From NCBI RefSeq assembly GCF_022376445.1, contig NW_025955055.1, positions 91,413-155,412 of the forward strand: a stretch of DNA of 64,000 nucleotides, written 5' to 3'. Below, piece after piece: positions 35,135 through 47,223 of this stretch; the stretch's first letter is position 1, and the number at the start of each line of letters is the position of its first letter. The notes below the pieces were generated by a model, which was not told the origin of the DNA, searched no databases, and worked only from the letters and a program-made list of their open reading frames with translations. The DNA is from Fomitopsis serialis (lineage: Eukaryota > Basidiomycota > Agaricomycetes > Polyporales > Fomitopsidaceae). Both the position numbers and the translations under genes were made by a program.

Positions 35135-36710
35135 GAAACAGGCATGCAAGCCTGGACAGACCAGATGAAAAGAGGAAGACAGACGAACTGTGCAAGGCGG
35201 AGCGGCGCCGGAAAGGATACTGAGCAGGTCTATCCCTCACTCAGATGCTGTGCTGCTTCTCGTAATAGCGCCGTACGTCCATCATACACGCTTGTGCCTG
35301 CCGACCAACTGTCAACTTGTTCTACATCAAGGCTAGAAGGTCCAAAGATCTGCGCACTCTGACACGTAAGTAGTATTCTAATCCCACACAGAAGGCCCTA
35401 TAAAGCCACACATCAGGAGGTAATAATGATTATCCTTATTACAGATTAATCCAACAATTAGGAACGCGCTGCGAACGAGTCACGGCAGCATCATACTGGC
35501 CTCTTAGTTCGAACGAAGTCTCATGCCAGTGGTCGTCATGCATTGAACACGGTAAGAATTCCGACCCAACATAATTCGAGGCGAGGCAATCGCTGAACCG
35601 TGACGTGGTTCCAGAACTGATTTCTCTTTGCGGCCGCCAATTGACCCCGGGCCGGTCCGTATTCCTCGGATCCTCCAAGCCGCCTCGCACTGCACCGAGC
35701 TCTCACCTCAAGACGTCGCCACGGCTAGCGGATACCGAGTGTGCTCCAGGTCTTATATCCGTCAATTTTGTGTCAACTGATAAGGTCCACGCACGCTCCT
35801 CATATCGGCCAGAGCCATCTAGAGGTGAGCGAGAGATATCTAGGCAAGGGCCAAACCGAGGATGATACTCTTCATGAGCGTCAAGGCGCGAAACAGCCCC
35901 TCCGAGTCTACACCGTCGACCCCGTAGTCGAACGAAAACATGTTCCCTTGTCGATGACCAAGGACAAGGTGAGTACCTTCTCGAGTCATTGTCGAACCAC
36001 TTACTAATAGCGTAAGTTAGCCTAAGTGTCTTAGAAACGACAGCCCTCCGAGTCCCCACTCAACAAGGTCGTGTTTAGGGTCTGCCTACCGGGGACCAGT
36101 ATATCAAATCGAGGCGACCTCGTACTGATATCATGCTGGCTGGACTCTGTCTCTCTCGCGCTCGCCTCCGTGGTTCTGCGCCTGCTCTGCGCTTTCCATC
36201 TGATTGCTACCGCTGCTACCGATTCACGACACTCAGAACCCACCATCTATTCTCACTTTTCCATTTCTGCCTCGGGTGATCCGTCAAGTTCACGACTTTT
36301 ACGGGTGAGATCTCAGCGGAGTGGTGTCTGCACAACCCAACCCAACCCGATACTTCCGCACTCTATGTAGGGCACCGATCGTCAACTCAGATATCACTCG
36401 AGATTCTGCAGGTAGAGCGAGGCATACACTTTTCAATGTACCAGCGATCTATTGAACCATACTGACTCGACGGCAGGATTACCAGATGGCAGACGGCGGC
36501 CGACGGCGAAGAAGTTCGACCGGAAGGATATGCCTCGAACCTGTGGCATTCAGGTTGCTACAGAGCACCCCCCCTACTTGAGCTATCCGTATGCCTTCCG
36601 TTTGCTCCGGCGGCCGTTGCTTGAATGGCATACATATCGACAGTAGGTCGACTCCGCCAAGCAATTGTAAATACAAGATAATCCATATTCCATGAATGAA
36701 ACTAACACCG
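35135..36710. other. Intergenic between tandem copies A and B
   Basis: No gene was recognised. The last ~60 bp next to the copy B stop match the sequence beside the copy A stop (catgaatgaaactaacacc shared at both 3' ends), so the A/B duplication included 3' flank. The remainder shows only short overlapping frames. Confidence 0.6.
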
Positions 36711-38426
36711 TCAACTCTCCCCGTCCTCCTGCTCATATTCATACGCAGGTGGTGGTTCGCGCAGCAAAACATCTTGCTCCGCCCTCAGCCTCTCCACCTC
36801 CAACTGCAGTGCCTCAATTTGCCTCCTCAGTTCCGAGTCGTCGTGCTCGGGAGGCGGGCTCCCCGGAAGGGGCGGCACAGGGTCGTCCCCCAGCGACGTA
36901 GACGACAAAGCTGTCTGGGCCGACTGAGAAGACTGGCGCCGCCGCAGGTCCGCGACGGCGGTCTCTATGTCGCGCATCTGGCGCGAGAGCTCCTCGCGCT
37001 GCATGGTCGCTTTTGTGCCCCGTCTCTTCGGACGGCGGGCGCTTTTCGAAGCAACGGATACGGGAGATTCCGTAGCGGCAGCGGTATTGGTGGGCGTGTT
37101 CGACGAAGGCAGCACGTCTCGAGAGCCGGAAGGCGTGTCTACTGGGAGGGCCCACAGGCTCGTCGACGAGCCTTCTTTCCTGTGGGTCCCCCCACTTGCT
37201 GCCGCGGACTGCGTTTCGGACGAAGAAGCGGATGGATTCGAGCCAACGTCGGACTCGGAGACGATGGTCGACGGCGCGTTGGCGACGTGGAGGAACGTCG
37301 CGGTCGTAGGAGCCGAATTGGTCGACATGACAAAGGACGACGGCGAGCAGTCCCGAGGCGCGCCAGTGGTCGCGGGAGCGGCGTTGACCTGGCTCATGAA
37401 CGGATCCACGAAAGGGTCATGTTCCGCAGCAGGTTCAATACATCCACGTCCCTCACCGCTACGGACAATCCTTATCTTGTCCGCACCACTATGCCTGTAT
37501 CGACGATGCCAGAAGAAAACGAGGGCGATAATTGCGAGCAGGCCGAGTCCGCCGATAACCCCGCCTGCGATGGCCCCGAAGGGTGTGCGACTGGATGATA
37601 AGGATACTGAAGCGGTCACTGAGGAACCAGAAGGGGAAGGCATGGTAGTCTGGGAGCTGGTTGTTCCAGCCCGAGCAGTTGACGCGACTTGCGTAGTTGC
37701 GGAAGATGAGCTCGAAACAACGTCTTCAAACCTATGGGAGATTGATGAAGACTGAGCCTGAGCTTGTCTGCGCAGAACAATGGACAACGTACGTGTATTG
37801 TGCCCAATCGAACGCCAAATATGACGAGTTTGATTCACGCTGAGGCGTCATCACCAGCGTGTGCTGCCCATTCGCTATTGCCGTGTTGCTGTAGAGGGTG
37901 ACATTGTATATGTAGCCGACCGACGCTGAGGGTGCGTGCGTGTACAAGCCCACCACCTTCCCATCTAACTCGAAACTGACATTGACCAACGTTGTTGCAT
38001 ATTCGACATAATTGGGCACAACCCCGTAGACCCAGATCGCAGTACCTGATTGAGATACAACTAGTCAGAAGGCGGAAAAGGTGAGCTGATTCTTGACACA
38101 CCATTAAATGAGAGTGTCACAGTCTTTGGCGCGGGGTCGGTCGGCGATGCGGTAACATCGTGCCAGGACTGGTCGAAGGTCTCGCCTATTGCTGGCTGAA
38201 TGAAGCAACCTGAGCACTGGGGACCGTAGTTCCAGCCATCCGAGTATAAAGGTATTGCACCGGTGGCGGAATCGCCGTAGAAGTCATCAATCGTCCTGTT
38301 CGTCGTCGTGCCAATGGCCCGTGCACCAGTTGCCACGAAGAGCAATAAAGCAATCACAGATTTTAGACTGTTAGGCAGTGAAGGCAAAGTCATAAAAGAA
38401 CGAAGATTATGCTGCCGCGCCGACAT
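36711..38426 (-). CDS. Tandem membrane protein, copy B
   Basis: Exons 38,426-38,102, 38,045-37,793 and 37,731-36,711 give 532 residues in frame. It is the closest relative of copy A: signal peptide LKSVIALLLFVATGARA, NRTIDDFYGDSATG, CSGC, SWHDVT, AIWVYGVVPN, TM AGGVIGGLGLLAIIALVFFW followed by HRRYRH, coiled coil LRRQIEALQLEVERLRAEQ and tail REPPPAYEYEQEDGES. The middle exon is exactly as long as in copy A (253 nt). Its first exon and upstream flank were copied again at 43,544-44,020. Confidence 0.85.
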
Positions 38427-41328
38427 GAAAGCCTGGGGAGAAGAAATGAAAATGACAGACGGACTCTGCAGGACGAAGTGGCCCCGGGTCGAAAGGATAC
38501 TGAACAGGTCTATTCCCACTCAATTGCTGTGCTGTAATGCCGCGGTACGTCCATCAAGGATCGATCAAGGGTCCCGTAATGTATTGCACTCATCATCCAA
38601 GTCCGCACGTGCACGAACCCAGCATGTAGACAGCGAGCGTGAGTATTACGGGCCATTTAGTGACGCCAATACCGTCGTTACTACAGTCGAATGAGGTAAT
38701 ACGTCGACGACCCGCCAGCTGGTACAGTACTCATTCGACTAGTCACAGACATCCTACTCAGGGGATACCTATTGAAGGTCACCCACTTCCTCGTAGGCCG
38801 GTGGGGGAGCCTTTATGTCCGTATCAAGGGAAACACGGTCTGCTTGCAAGCCCATATTGTTCACCTGCCTTTGCAGTGCCCCGATCTGTCTCTGTAACGC
38901 GGAGACGTCGTACTGGATCGGTGGCGCTATGGGCGTGTCAGGTACGTCCACCGTGGTAGATATTGCATGCTGTGATACAATGTTCTGCTGGTACGTCAAT
39001 TGTGGGTTGCCTGCTGTGTTCGTTATGATGGCACTTCCTCTGTGCGGCATGGCCTGTCCGGTGTCTCCGTATCGCTCGGGCTGCGGCTGCGGGGGCTCGG
39101 ACTCAGGCCCTGGAAGAGGACCACCGGAAGGTGCCGTGCAAATTCGTGCGAAGTGACTGATGGACGAAATGCCTATGGTGGTTGTGGGGGAACGGGTTGT
39201 TGTGAAAATGCCAGGGGTGTCGTCGAAATGAGTGTGTGCGGTGAGTGGCTGCAAACTTCGCGACAAGGTGTCCACGCTCAAGCGGCTCAACGTAGGTGGT
39301 GTTACGTCCGTGCAGTGTACGTCCAGGCTTTCGCTTGCCGCAAAAGCAGGATCGCCTACGGCTAGGTACGCTCCCTCTCCCGCGCGCACAGGCGACGTCC
39401 TGACCCTGGCGGGTAAGCTCCGATCGCGGTCCACTCTCTTCGACCTCTGTCTGCGACACACACAGAGTATGATGGACAGGAGCACTACTGCAGCAGCTCC
39501 TCCGGCTGCTGCGCCCACGATGGCAGCAATAGATGGATGCGACTTTGTCGTCGCCGAGCTACTGCTTGGTTTGACCGAGGATGTACTGATATTGCTGGAT
39601 GTAGTGCGCGATTCGGAATTCGAGGGTGATGAGCTGGACCCTGAGGTAGTTGGCCCCACGACAGGAATCTCTCCAATGTCGTCGTATCTAAGTCAATATG
39701 AGGAACTGAATCCCGTTATACCTCCGACACACTCACGTGTACTGCAGATAATCGAATGCTATCCACGACCCTGCTAGCACAGTCATGTTCAAAGTGTGCT
39801 CCGTGTTTGTCAGGTTCGTATTGCTGTACACGGTCACATTGTAGGAGAAATCGCTTGCTGTTGCGTCCTGATTTGTCGGGGTGTTGACATACGTTTTGAC
39901 CTTCTCGCCGTCGAGTTCGATATCGATGTCGGTGATGGTGATGATAGCAGTGCTGCTGACCTTCTGGGCCATAACGCAGTATACCCAGACCTCGGTACCT
40001 ATGCCCCATCAGACATTAGACACCTCATTGAATACTACACGAGCTCGTACCAGTGAAGCTCATAGAGACAACGTTTGCACCCACGGCATTGGGCAACAAT
40101 GTCGTGTCATGCCAGCTTCCCATGAAGACCTTCGCCTTGTCCAGTTGCAGGGTGCAAGCAGGACATTCCGGGCCATAATTCCATTCCCAACCGGGCAAAT
40201 TGGTGTACAAGGGCAGGGCCCCTGTGAAAGAGTCACCATAGTGATCATCGATCGTCCGGTTTGTGGGCGTTGCTCGCACGTCCACGACTGTGTTCGCGAG
40301 TAACAGAGAGAGCGTGAAGAGTCGGATCCTCATATGAGATGAGAAAGAGCGACAAAACGAGCGGTGGAGAGACATGGGGTGCTACGGGGCGCACGCTGGC
40401 TAAGCAGAGATTACGAGGGGGGACAGCCGGGAAGGGGCTGTAGAAACCATTTAAGGCACGAGAATATCAGTAGAACTATCAAGTAGATGCTTCACTGTTC
40501 ATTTGCCCAACTCACAGTAGCTGGATCATGACGCCGAGAGGTAGTCCGCATGATCCTGATTTAGGACTGGTCCATTTTCAGTTGTACGGGGGGTGGTTTC
40601 GGGGTACATATGATGTGTACGACGGGGCGTCGGTTTCACATTGCTCTGTCCTGCGCTACAGATGTCAGCCTACAAAGTGTCGATCAATTGACAAGAAGCG
40701 TTACTCGGAGGCCGTAGTATGCGCAACCTCATTCGCGGACCTGTGTGTCGTGCCAGTGCAAGCATCTGTCAGATGTGTGCCGGACAGCTCTCTGTGTGAG
40801 GAAACATCAGCCGCCGTCAATGATCCTACGGACAACTCGTGACAAGTGCCGAAGTGATGTCCTGAAGTGAGTTCTTCCAGGACGTCTCACCGCCGAATCG
40901 GAGTTCTGCTTTTGATAGTCCACGCATAACGTGAATCCTCACTGGGACCATTGAAGACCAATGATCACGTTGAGAATCCTACGCACCGAACTTCACTAAA
41001 TCCGACAGTGACCTAGACCATTCAAGCATCATGGCCCCAGATCTGTGCATCGCCCGACACTCAAACAGCGCGCGCGTGGATAGACTGCCAAAGGGCGGGA
41101 GGTACATAGCTTTCCGTTGTCCAGCCGAGCGCTGGCGGGCCGAATGGAAGCCTCGTAGACGACTGGCACTGCAGCCGTTGTTCATCTTGGCGTCAAATCC
41201 CGGTCCTGCGCTAATTCCTTTGTCATGTAGCTCGTACATCGTCGAACAGGCACTTGCAAGGATGTTCATTCATTTCGAAATTCGACGTTACAATGCGCTG
41301 CCTGTATTTCCTGGAGCAGCGGGTCATC
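38090..41328. repeat. Segmental duplication, block 1
   Basis: A direct duplicate of 43,544-47,095. It begins 11 nt inside intron 1 of copy B (ttcttgacacacc), runs through copy B exon 1, the spacer and all of copy C, and extends ~950 bp beyond the copy C start. It ends at ggtcatc (41,328), after which the two blocks diverge. Block 2 carries extra sequence near 44,030-44,300 and 45,260-45,390. Confidence 0.9.
38769..40375 (-). CDS. Tandem membrane protein, copy C
   Basis: Exons 40,375-40,051, 39,998-39,737 and 39,687-38,769 give 501 residues. Signal peptide near MRIRLFTLSLLLANTVVDVR; TNRTIDDHYGDSFTG; CPAC; SWHDTT; EVWVYCVMAQ, with a Cys that A and B lack; NVTVYSNTNLTNTEHTLNMT; TM IVGAAAGGAAAVVLLSIILC followed by VCRRQRSKR; then LQRQIGALQRQVNNMGLQAD and tail KAPPPAYEEVGDLQ. 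Intron positions and phases equal those of A and B. The Ser/Thr linker is about 40 residues shorter than in copy D. Confidence 0.85.
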
Positions 41329-42119
41329 CGAATCGCCAAAAGTGCATCAGACAGATCTGTAATGAACTGGAATAGTAATGCTCGTCTTACTTGCAATACT
41401 AGTCGGTATGACGCACCAATTGTCGCTCATATTCTTGCACTAAACCAGGTTGGCGTGCCATGTCGCGACACCGAAGGTGACCCAATGCGGCGATAACCTT
41501 GGCCAGCAGATAGTTGTCAGATTATCTCAGATATGATCCAGACTATCGCAGACATACCCATTGTGATCATCGGCCAAGAGCTTGTCAATACTTTCAACAG
41601 CACTAATCTCGACCCGGCAACAGCAAGACTGTGCTACCCAAGGCGACGCCATCTTCCCCGCGGCTGCTCACTGATCACCACCATTCCAGCCAGGATGATA
41701 GCACAAAACACATTGATTTATCTTTTTGAACATGCTGTACAATAAAGCATCAAGACACGGAACACGGAAGATGTCATTACAGTGGAGGAGCCCAAGTCAG
41801 GCTTGTGAGGTGAGAGGAACAGTGCCAGAGCTTCAACAGCCGGAGTGACCTCGTGGGCTGAGCGAAGGAAAGGTTCGACAGGTGAGCGAGGAAAAAGAAG
41901 TTCTAAAAAGAAGTTCTTCAGTGAACGCATGGTGGACGGGCGACTCGGAGCAAATCGAAGGAAATCACAACGAACAGAGTGGGTGGAAACTGTTGGCACC
42001 GAGTATCGACCTGTATAAGCAAATATACTATGTGATGAATCGGTGATGAACCACGTACCGTACCGGTGTTCACGCATTTAGAGAACGACGTTCACGCCTC
42101 ACCAGTGCCAGCTCCAGCT
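40376..42119. other. Intergenic; first part within the duplicated block
   Basis: To 41,328 this sequence is shared with 46,290-47,095. Open frames seen in one copy are broken or in another frame in the other, so I do not call a gene. From 41,329 to 42,119 no protein was recognised, though it could hold the 3' part of the DUF6698-like gene. Confidence 0.55.
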
Positions 42120-43420
42120 GAGGGACGACGGCGAAGATGAGCTGCACATTGCTCTTGCAGGCATGAGACCGAGGAGGGGCCAACTCGTGGAATCTCTGTG
42201 GTTGACGTTCGGCGGCCTGGCACCTTGATTCCGAGAGCCTTCCTGCCATACTGTTAGTGAGAAGATTGATGACGCAACTGACAGAACTTACCTTGAGCAG
42301 AAAAGCTGATCACAGAAGGCCATAGTCTAGGTTGTTCTTGTCGTACTCTGTCTCGCTATAGGCGAGGGTCGGCCAGTTGTCGTGGTCAATAACTCGCTGA
42401 TTGTTGTGAACTTCGGCACAAAATCTGAAAGGCATGTGATGAGTAATGTTGAGCATGAGCAACGGACAACATACCCCTCGGGATTGGCATCAAAGTCATC
42501 CCGAGCACTGCGCGGACACAACATCCGAGCTGTCCCAGGGCAGCGCCAGCCGCGCTCCGTCTTTGCCAGGCGGGGATCTGGAGCGTCGATACTTTCCACT
42601 CGAAGGAGGTGCCACTAGGAGAACCTCCTGTTTGAGACGTGCGATGTCATCCCGGATCCGTGCGTGCGCTCGCCACCGCTCGATCAACCTATACAAGAAA
42701 AGGGAGTAAGCCATTAGTGGAAAGAGTTATTTGTACCCACGAAGAGCACCACAGATGATACGTCAGCAGGGTGTTTCTCCAGACGCAGCAGGAGAGGCGT
42801 GATCCACGGGCAAGCCACGAGTATCCTCTGAAAGACGCCGAGCCAGTGCTTGAGCTCCCATTTGGTGCTGAAAAACGGTGTTAGGCAGTGCAGTCTGCCA
42901 CCGATAGAGCTGATATAATGTGCATATATGTGTCATAGCATTCGTAGAGTACGCCTGCTATGGCGCATATATGCGCCGTTACGCACAATTTAGCCAGTCC
43001 CTCGTCTTCAATTCAAGGTCCTTGATCGCTGAGGTCGATTTCGTGGTTGGTGTTTTGCTGACTTATGGCCTCTGGTACGTTTGTCGCTGGCACGGCCTCG
43101 GTAGTCGACGACGGCTGAGGCAAGACTTGCTGTTGCTGTTCTAGCGCTAGCTCAGCCTAGGACCAGCAGCGCGGGAGAGAACTCTTGCTGGCCCGAGGTT
43201 GAGGATGCAGAGTTTTTGTGACGCTTCGATGGGCGAGACTGCTCATCTTCTGAGGAGTCGGGGTCGCTTGGTGGAGCCTCAGGTTGCTGTTTCTTCTTCC
43301 TCTTGTCCTTTTCCTTGCTCGGAGGTTCTGATTGCTAAGCCGCCGGTGCTAATTTGTTGATGAAATGTGTAGACTTACTAGCGGTACTAGCGGAACCCTA
43401 TTCTTTTCTTTTGCCCATAG
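42120..43420 (-). pseudogene. DUF6698-like gene, probably broken
   Basis: Minus-strand fragments follow the order of DUF6698 proteins, an expanded Agaricomycete family of unknown function. An ATG near 43,420 gives MGKRKE and then a stop. A charged, low-complexity segment follows near 43,320-43,200 (PSDPDSSEDEQSRPSKRHK), then LIERWRAHARIRDDIARLKQ near 42,680. The core ERGWRCPGTARMLCPRSARD near 42,540 leads to DFDANPEG, and a splice at 42,475 gives VIDHDNWPTLAYSETEYDKN near 42,390. The early stop and a frame change near 42,610 argue for a pseudogene or for sequence errors. It sits between the two duplicated blocks. Confidence 0.45.
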
Positions 43421-43514
43421 CTGAGGATGGTGTGATGGTGGAGGTACGGAGCGAAGATGCGTTGACGTCAAGACGCGTCAACGACTCGGAGCGTGTCAAG
43501 TCCAGACGCATCGG

Positions 43515-43973
43515 TCACGTGAGCATGTCAGAGACTCTGCGCGTTCTTGACACACCGTTAAATGAGAGTGTCACAGTCTTTGGCGCGGGGTCGGTCGGCG
43601 ATACGGTAACATCGTGCCAGGACTGGTCGAAGGTCTCGCCTATTGCTGGCTGAATGAAGCAACCTGAGCACTGGGGACCGTAGTTCCAGCCATCCGAGTA
43701 TAAAGGTATTGCACCGGTGGCGGAATCGCCGTAGAAGTCGTCAATCGTCCCGTTCGTCGTCGTGCCAATGGCCCGTGCACCAGTTGCCACGAAGAGCAAT
43801 AAAGCAATCACAGATTTTAGACTGTTAGGCAGTGAAGGCAAAGTCATAAAAGAACGAAGATTATGCTGCCGCGCCGATATGAAAGCCTGGGGAGAAGAAA
43901 TTATGAAAATGACAGACGGACTCTGCAGGACGAAGTGGCCCCGGGAAAGGATACTGAACAGGTCTATTCCCAC
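43515..43973 (-). pseudogene. Orphan first exon of the membrane-protein family
   Basis: This is a near-identical copy of copy B exon 1: signal peptide LKSVIALLLFVATGARA, FYGDSATGAIPLYSDGWNYG, CSGC, SWHDVT and SFNG. The duplication boundary falls just past the old donor, so there is no second or third exon. Read through, the frame adds only about a dozen unrelated residues (VSRTRRVSDMLT) before a stop. If expressed it would give a short secreted CxxC-containing fragment. A 5' truncated duplicate is the simplest view. Confidence 0.75.
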
Positions 43974-46900
43974 TCAATTGCTGTGCTGTAATGCCGCGGT
44001 ACGTCCATCAAGGCGCCTGCCAACCAACTGTCAACTTGACCTAGCATCTCGTTCAAGTTGTGTTCTCTTCGTCACAGAAATCGCCATGCTACTGCGTCGA
44101 CACTGGAATGTGTTTATGTACATTCAGCAGTGACACAGAGTTGACCCGCTTAGACAGGTAGATGAGCGTGTCGATGTGTTGAACGGTGTAGGTTCCAGGC
44201 ACGGAGATCAACCAGAAGCGTCCCGTATGATATTTGCACCGTTCATCCAACTTGCGCATTGACGACGCAGTACGTACGTCCGCACGGCGTGCGCGAACCT
44301 AGCACGTATACGTATTACTACAGTCGAGTGAGGTATTACGTCGACGTCCCGCCAGCTGGTACAGTACTCATTCGACTAGTCACAGACATCCTACTTAGGG
44401 GATACCTAATGATCGAAGGTCGCCTTGTGTGTAAACAGGAAGATTCAAGGACAAGATAGAACTTTGCTGCCCATGCTACGCCACATTGTGCATGTCATCC
44501 TTCCCGATCCCCCGCTTCCTCGTAGGCCGGTGGGGGAGCCTTTATGTCCGTGTCAAGGGAAACACGGTCTGCCCGCAAGCTCATATCATTCACCTGCCTT
44601 TGCAGTGCCCCGATCTGTCTCTGTAACGCGGAGACGTCGTACTGGATCGGTGGCGCTATGGGCGTGTCAGATACGTCCACCGTGGTAGATATTGCATGCT
44701 GTGATTCGATGATCTGCTGGTACGTCAATTGCGGGTTGCCTGCTGTGTACGTTATGGTGGCACTTCCTGTTGCCTGTCCGGTGTCTCCGTACCGCTCGGG
44801 CTGCGGCTGCGGGGTTTCGGCCTCAAGCCCTGGAAGAGGACCGCCGGAAGGTGCCGTGCGAATTCGTGCAAAGTGACTGCTCGACGAAGTGTCTATGGTG
44901 GTTGTGGGGGAATAGGAGGTTGTGAAGTCGCCAGGGGTGTCGTCGAAATGAGTGTGTGCGGCGATTGGCTGCATGCTTCGCGACAAGGCATCCACGCTCA
45001 AGGTAGGTGACGTTATGTCTGTGCAGTGTACATCCAAGCATTCACTTGTCGCAAAAGCAGGATTGCCTACGGCTAGGTACGCTCCCTCTCCCGTGCGCAC
45101 AGGCGACGTCCTGACCCTGGCGAGTAGCCTCCGATCGCGGTCCACTCTCTTCGACCTCTGTCTGCGACACACACAGAGTATGATGGACAGGAGCACTACT
45201 GCAGCAGCTCCTCCGGCTGCTGCGCCCACGATGGCAGCAATAGATGGATGCGACTTTGTCGGGTTGTCGGGGGGGACAGATATTCCTCCCGGAGAAGTCA
45301 AGGACGGGAGAGGAGAGGGGGTCACAAGCACACTGCTTGTGACCGTTGTTCGCAAGCCAGACACCGGGGTGATGATCGTCGTCGGACTACTGGCTGGTTT
45401 GACCGAGGATGCACTGGTAGTCACTGTATCCCCATTGCTTGATGTAGTGAATGTAGTGCTCGATTCGGAATTCGAGGATGATGAGCTGGTCCCTGATGTA
45501 GCTGGCCCCACTGGCATGGCAGGAACTTGAATGGAGTCGTATCTGAAACAATATGAGGAACTGAATCCCGTTGAACCTCTCTACACTCACGTGTACTGCA
45601 AATAGTCGAAAGCTATCCACGACCCTGCTAGCACAGTCATCTTCAAAGTGTGCTCCATGTTTGTCAGGTTCGTGTTGTCGTACACGGTCACATTGTAGGA
45701 GAAATCGCCTGTGGTTGCGTCCAAATTTGTCGGGATGTTGACATACGTTTTGACCTTCTCGCCGTCGAGTTCGATATCGATGTCGGTGGCTGTGATAATA
45801 GCAGTGCTGTTGACCTTCTGGGCCATGATGCAGTATACCCAGACCTCAGTACCTATGCCCCATTAGACATTAGACACCTCATTGAAAACCACGCGAGCCC
45901 GTACCAGTGAAGCTCATGGAGACGACATTTGCACCCGCGGCATTGGGCAACAATGTTGTGTCGTGCCAGCTTCCCTTGAAGGCCTTGTCTGTGTCCGGAC
46001 GCAGGCTGCAAGGAGGACAATCCGGGCCATAATTCCATTCTGCATCGGACGTATTCGTGTACACGGGCATGGCCCCTGTGGAAGAGTCACCATAGTAGTC
46101 ATCGATTGTCCGGGTTGTGGGTGTTGCTCGCACGTCCACTACTGTGTTCGCGAGTAACAGAGAGAACGTGAGGAGTCGGATCCCCATATGAGATAAGAAA
46201 GAGCGACAAAATGAGCGGTGGGGCGACATGGTTTGCTGCGGGCGCACGCTGGCTGCGTAGAGATTACGAAGGGGGGGGGGACGGAAGGGGCTGTAGAAAC
46301 CATTTAAGGCACGAGAATATCAGTCGAACTATCAAGTAGATGCTTCCCTGTTCAACTGCCCAACTCACAGTAGCCTGTTCATTACGCTGAGAAAGGTTCC
46401 GCATGATCCTGAGTGGTCCGTTTTCAATTGTACGGGGAATGGTTGCGGAGTATGCGCCACCTCGTTCGCGGACCTCTGCGTCGTGCCAGTGCAAGCATCC
46501 TTCAGACGTGTGCCGGATAGCCGTCTCTGTGAGTCAAATTGAGTACAAACATCAGTATGAGATCCGCCGTCAATGATCCTACGGAGAAATGATGACACGT
46601 GCCGAAGTAATGTCCTGAAGTTTGTGCTTGTAGGACGTCTAGACTCTCACCGCCGAATCGGAGTTCTGCTTTTGAGAGACCGTGCATAACGTGAATCTTC
46701 ACTGGGGCCATTGAAGACCGATGATTACGTTGAGGATCCTACGCACCGAACTTCACTAAATCCGACAGTGACCTAGACCATTCAAGCATCATGGCCCCAG
46801 ATCTGTGATATTTTGCATGCATCGCCCGACACTCAAACCGCGCGCGTGGATAGGCTGAAGGGCGGGAGGTACATAGCTTTCCGTTGTCCAGCTGAGCGCT

Positions 46901-47095
46901 TGCGGGCCGAATAGAAGCCTCGTACACGACTGGCACTGCAGCCGTTGTTCCTCTTGGCGTCAAATCCCGGTCCTGTGCTATTTCCTTTGTCGTGTAGCTC
47001 GTACATCGTCGAACAGGCACTTGCAAGGACGTTCATTCATTTCGAAATTCGACGTTACAATGCGCTGCCTGTATTTCCTGGAGCAGCAGGTCATC
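43544..47095. repeat. Segmental duplication, block 2
   Basis: Direct copy of 38,090-41,328 carrying the orphan exon, copy D and the same upstream flank. It ends at ggtcatc (47,095), where homology stops. Relative to block 1 it has ~270 bp extra near 44,030-44,300 and an extra ~120-nt linker segment inside copy D. Confidence 0.9.
44495..46229 (-). CDS. Tandem membrane protein, copy D
   Basis: Exons 46,229-45,905, 45,852-45,591 and 45,542-44,495 give 544 residues in frame. It is the sister of copy C: DYYGDSSTGAMPVY, CPPC, SWHDTT, EVWVYCIMAQ, NVTVYDNTNLTNMEHTLKMT, the same TM (IVGAAAGGAAAVVLLSIILC) and tail KAPPPAYEEAGDREG. The Ser/Thr linker has about 40 extra residues (TTVTSSVLVTPSPLPSL and neighbours) that copy C lacks. 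That DNA contains an 11-bp perfect hairpin at 45,320-45,344. An upstream in-frame ATG at 46,247 is possible; 46,229 is chosen because it matches the copy C start. Confidence 0.85.
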
Positions 47096-47223
47096 TGTCT
47101 TAGAATTGACTGAAATCGTGTGGCATAAATCTAGGGGGAGGGTCTGGAACCGATGTCAGTTGACACTGGTATACTGACGAAACTAGGGATTTGGCGAGCG
47201 ACTGCGGCTTACCTGGACCGTTA
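46248..47223. other. Intergenic; mostly duplicated flank
   Basis: Matches 40,430-41,328 over most of its length. No conserved reading frame is shared between the two copies, so it is treated as non-coding. It presumably contains the copy D promoter. Confidence 0.6.

Noticed and set aside
40979..41375. ORFs in the duplicated flank (also 46,739-47,036)
   Set aside because: The reading frame is not conserved between the two copies; indels shift it, so coding is unlikely.
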